DNA of 64,000 nucleotides from the NCBI RefSeq assembly GCF_002846335.1, contig NZ_PJMQ01000001.1, positions 2,480,001 to 2,544,000 on the forward strand, written 5' to 3'. Position 1 is the stretch's first letter. Each line of letters starts with the position of its first letter. Positions 61,583 through 64,000 of the stretch are shown here, piece after piece. The translations under genes were made by a program, and so were the position numbers. The DNA comes from Janthinobacterium sp. 61 (GTDB lineage: Bacteria > Pseudomonadota > Gammaproteobacteria > Burkholderiales > Burkholderiaceae_D). The notes beneath the pieces were generated by a model, which was not told where the DNA came from, ran no database searches, and worked only from the letters and a program-made list of their open reading frames with translations.

Positions 61583-62959
61583 TTACTCCAGATCGCGCAA
61601 CTTGTTGAATGCCTCGTCGATACGCTCGACGCCGATGACCTTGAGGCCCTCGATGGCTTGCTTGGGCAAGTTCGACTTGGGCACCACGGCCAGGGTAAAG
61701 CCCAGCTTGGCCGCTTCGCGCAAGCGTTCCTGGCCCCGTGGCGCGGGGCGGATTTCGCCGGCCAGCCCCACTTCGCCAAACACCACGAGTCCCCGCGGCA
61801 AGGGCTTGTTGCGCATCGACGAGTTAATCGCCAGCAACACGGCCAGGTCGGCCGCCGGCTCCGTGATCTTCACGCCGCCCACTGCGTTGATGAAAACGTC
61901 TTGGTCGAAGGCGGCGATGCCCGCGTGGCGGTGCGCCACGGCCAGCAGCATGGCCAGGCGGTTTTGCTCCAGGCCGACGGACAGGCGGCGCGCATTCGGC
62001 AGGTGGCTGGTATCGACCAGGGCCTGGATTTCCACCAGCAGCGGGCGCGTGCCTTCCTGCGTCACCATCACGCAGGAACCGGGCACCTGGTTGTCGTGCT
62101 GCGACAGGAACAAGGCGGACGGGTTCGACACCCCCTTCAGCCCCTTTTCCGTCATGGCGAACACGCCCAGTTCATTCACAGCGCCAAAACGGTTCTTGAT
62201 GGCGCGCACCAGGCGGAAGCTGGAATGGGCATCTCCCTCGAAATACAGTACCGTATCGACGATGTGTTCAAGCACGCGGGGACCGGCCAGCGCGCCCTCT
62301 TTCGTCACATGGCCCACCAAGATGATGGTCACGCCCGTCTGCTTGGCCGCCCGCGTCAGTTGGGCCGCGCACTCGCGCACTTGGGCCACCGAACCGGGCG
62401 CCGAGCTGAGCGCGTCCGAATACACGGTCTGGATCGAGTCGATCACCACCACTTCCGGCTTCAGGTCGTTCAAGGTGGACAGGATCTTTTCCAGCTGGAT
62501 CTCCGCCTGCAATTTCAATTCCTTGGCGTCGATGACGAGGCGCTTGGCGCGCAGGGCGATCTGCGCACCAGATTCCTCGCCACTGACGTACAGCACGCGC
62601 TTGTGATGCGACATATTGGCCAGCGCCTGCAGCAGCAAGGTCGACTTGCCGATGCCGGGGTCGCCGCCGATCAGCACGACGCCGCCCGCCACCATGCCGC
62701 CGCCCAGCACACGGTCGAATTCCTCGATGCCGGTGCCGAAGCGGGGCACGTCGATGGCGTCGATATCGTCGAGCGACAGCACGGGCGCCGTCTGCGCCAG
62801 CGACATGTGCTGCGGGTTCGAATAGCGGTTGTTGCCGCCCGTTTCGGGCAGGGTTTCCACCATGGTATTCCACTGGTTGCACGAGGTGCACTGCCCCATC
62901 CATTTATTGCTGATGGCGCCGCAATCGCTGCAGGTGTAGATGGTCTTGACTTTTGCCAT
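61583..62959 (-). CDS. radA: DNA repair protein RadA/Sms
   Basis: 458 residues, RecA-like branch-migration ATPase. N-terminal zinc finger with Cys10, Cys13, Cys24 and Cys27 (YTCSDCGAISNKWMGQCTSC), Walker A GGDPGIGKSTL, the KNRFGAVNELGVF motif special to RadA, and a C-terminal Lon-like domain (LPRGLVVFGEVGLAGEIRPA). The start at 62959 follows a typical spacing. A strong LexA-type box lies 31 bases upstream. Confidence 0.97.
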   Translation of the reverse strand: MAKVKTIYTCSDCGAISNKWMGQCTSCNQWNTMVETLPETGGNNRYSNPQHMSLAQTAPVLSLDDIDAIDVPRFGTGIEEFDRVLGGGMVAGGVVLIGGDPGIGKSTLLLQALANMSHHKRVLYVSGEESGAQIALRAKRLVIDAKELKLQAEIQLEKILSTLNDLKPEVVVIDSIQTVYSDALSSAPGSVAQVRECAAQLTRAAKQTGVTIILVGHVTKEGALAGPRVLEHIVDTVLYFEGDAHSSFRLVRAIKNRFGAVNELGVFAMTEKGLKGVSNPSALFLSQHDNQVPGSCVMVTQEGTRPLLVEIQALVDTSHLPNARRLSVGLEQNRLAMLLAVAHRHAGIAAFDQDVFINAVGGVKITEPAADLAVLLAINSSMRNKPLPRGLVVFGEVGLAGEIRPAPRGQERLREAAKLGFTLAVVPKSNLPKQAIEGLKVIGVERIDEAFNKLRDLE

Positions 62960-62989
62960 GGTGTACTTTGCCCGGGTAAGGTGAAACTG

Positions 62990-63005
62990 CTGTTTATATA
63001 TACAG
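62990..63005 (-). promoter_or_regulatory. LexA (SOS) box before radA
   Basis: CTGTTTATATATACAG is a perfect CTGT-N8-ACAG. On the minus strand the 20-base window TACTGTATATATAAACAGCA differs from the E. coli consensus at two positions. It lies 31 bases before the radA start, where a repressor would cover the promoter. Confidence 0.7.
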
Positions 63006-63028
63006 TATATACAAACGGCGGGCCGCCG

Positions 63029-64000
63029 TCACTGTGTCGCTACGATCACGGGCACGCGCGGCGCCAGTGCGCACATCAGCTCATAGCCGATAGTGCCGGC
63101 GGCCAGGGCCACCTCGTCAATCGGCATGCCCTGGCCCCACAGGGTGACGGAACTGCCGACCCGCGCACCGGGCACGCGCGTCAAATCAACCATCAGCATG
63201 TCCATCGAGACCCGGCCAATGAGCCCCGTGCGCACGCCGTCGACCAGCACGGGCGTGCCATCGGGCGCATGGCGCGGATAGCCATCCGCATAGCCGCAAG
63301 CCACCACGCCCACCTTGATATTGCCAGCCGCTTCGTAGCGGCTGCCATAGCCCACCACCTCGCCGGCGGCGATCTCCTGGATGCCGATGATGCTGCTGCG
63401 CAAGGTCATGGTGGGCAGCAAGCCGAACGCTTGCGCCGACGTGCCGCTGGGCGTGCCGCCATACAGCATGATGCCGGGGCGCACCCAGTCGCTGTCCAGA
63501 TGGTGCAGCAGCAATCCGGCCGAATTGCACAGGCTGCGCGGCAAGGCCGTGCCGATGCTGGCCACCCCGGCCTCGAAGCGCAGCATCTGCTGGGCCAGCG
63601 GCAAGCGCGTGGGCGCCGCCGCGTCCGCATTGGCGAAATGCGTCATCAGGGTGATCGTGCCAACGTGCGGCATGGCGCGCAGGCGCGCATACGCGGCGGC
63701 GATGGCTTGCGGCGTAAAGCCCAGGCGGTTCATGCCCGTATTCATCTTCAGGTGCACATCGATGGCGCGCGGCAAGCGCGCCGCTGCCAGCATGGCGATC
63801 TGCTCTTCGCAATGCACGCTGCCATTCAAGCCATATTGCGCCATGACCGGCAAATCGCTGGCGTCGAAAAAGCCTTCCAGCAGCAAGATGGGCTTGGTCC
63901 AGCCCAGTTCGCGCAAGCGCACGGCGTAATCGACCTCGACCAGCGCCAGGCCATCGGCGTCGGCAAAGCCCCGCATAGCTTGCTCCAGGCCATGGCCATA
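63029..64000 (-). CDS. alr: Alanine racemase (partial; N terminus beyond window)
   Basis: PLP enzyme that makes D-alanine for peptidoglycan. The frame runs leftward from the right edge (YGHGLEQAMRGFADADGLALVEVD, the C-terminal side of the PLP-lysine motif VKANAYGHG, whose lysine lies just outside). HLKMNTGMNRLGF, the SCDMP-like DMLMVDLTRVPGARVGSSVTLWG segment and the tyrosine region (VGYGSRYEAAG) are present. The first roughly 40 residues are outside. It lies 70 bp upstream of radA in the same direction. Confidence 0.95.
   Translation of the reverse strand, partial: YGHGLEQAMRGFADADGLALVEVDYAVRLRELGWTKPILLLEGFFDASDLPVMAQYGLNGSVHCEEQIAMLAAARLPRAIDVHLKMNTGMNRLGFTPQAIAAAYARLRAMPHVGTITLMTHFANADAAAPTRLPLAQQMLRFEAGVASIGTALPRSLCNSAGLLLHHLDSDWVRPGIMLYGGTPSGTSAQAFGLLPTMTLRSSIIGIQEIAAGEVVGYGSRYEAAGNIKVGVVACGYADGYPRHAPDGTPVLVDGVRTGLIGRVSMDMLMVDLTRVPGARVGSSVTLWGQGMPIDEVALAAGTIGYELMCALAPRVPVIVATQ

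Noticed and set aside
1..64000. CRISPR arrays, tRNA or rRNA genes, phage genes
   Set aside because: No regularly spaced repeats, no cloverleaf with a T-loop GTTCRANYC at the right distance, no rRNA core sequences and no phage structural genes were seen on reading both strands.

Overview
The window looks like chromosome from a betaproteobacterium of the Oxalobacteraceae (Janthinobacterium/Massilia/Duganella type). This rests on the gene order fabG-fabD-fabH-plsX-rpmF-yceD, high-GC codon use, PEP-CTERM proteins, an FMN riboswitch before ribB and many c-di-GMP proteins. No rRNA, tRNA or CRISPR array was seen. Both ends cut genes: fabG at the left, alr at the right.

Layout. 1-4.5 kb: fatty-acid and phospholipid operon (fabG, fabD, fabH, plsX) with rpmF and yceD, all on the minus strand. 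4.7-8 kb: maf, an RsmI-like methyltransferase, rlmJ and a thioredoxin-like protein. 8-13.4 kb: a Tat-exported molybdenum hydroxylase large subunit without its partners, and a large GGDEF-EAL protein. 13.6-19.8 kb: DUF1993, DUF1289 and DUF1415 genes, an MltD-like transglycosylase, fabI and an RhlE helicase with a long leader. 19.8-26.7 kb: a thioesterase, small proteins, a PEP-CTERM protein with a sigma-54-like promoter, a nitroreductase-like/ThiF pair and a chemoreceptor. 26.7-35.7 kb: an M16 protease, riboswitch-ribB, an MFS/LysR pair and an MlaE-MCE-lipoprotein operon lacking an ATPase. 35.7-42 kb: a signalling locus of two PAS kinases, two response regulators (one with a degenerate HD-GYP domain), an HDOD protein and a small protein. 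Five of these genes are joined by 4-base ATGA overlaps. 42-48.4 kb: a lipoprotein, a second RhlE, DUF4105, PQ-loop and VOC proteins, a LysR remnant and a MotA-like protein without MotB.

48.4-53.1 kb is the accessory region. Small orphan genes, all on the minus strand, are separated by related repeats with RYYYAAC/GTTRRRY-type ends and a shared core. I read it as an integrase-less integron cassette array (CALIN-like). One repeat is split by an IS30-family element whose transposase has an in-frame amber stop and a Glu-to-Lys change at the third DDE residue.

53.1-64 kb: a DUF4153 membrane protein, a MerR-controlled gene, a second PEP-CTERM protein (also with a sigma-54-like promoter), an RraA-family protein, an MFS/AraC pair, a FliD-like protein, a PilZ protein, radA behind a strong LexA-type box, and alr.

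Links across the window. Membrane lipid synthesis (fab genes, fabI, plsX) dominates the left end. c-di-GMP and signalling proteins (GGDEF-EAL, degenerate HD-GYP, HDOD, PilZ) and motility proteins (MCP, MotA-like, FliD-like) are scattered. Both PEP-CTERM genes appear wired to sigma-54, as expected for exosortase-linked surface proteins.
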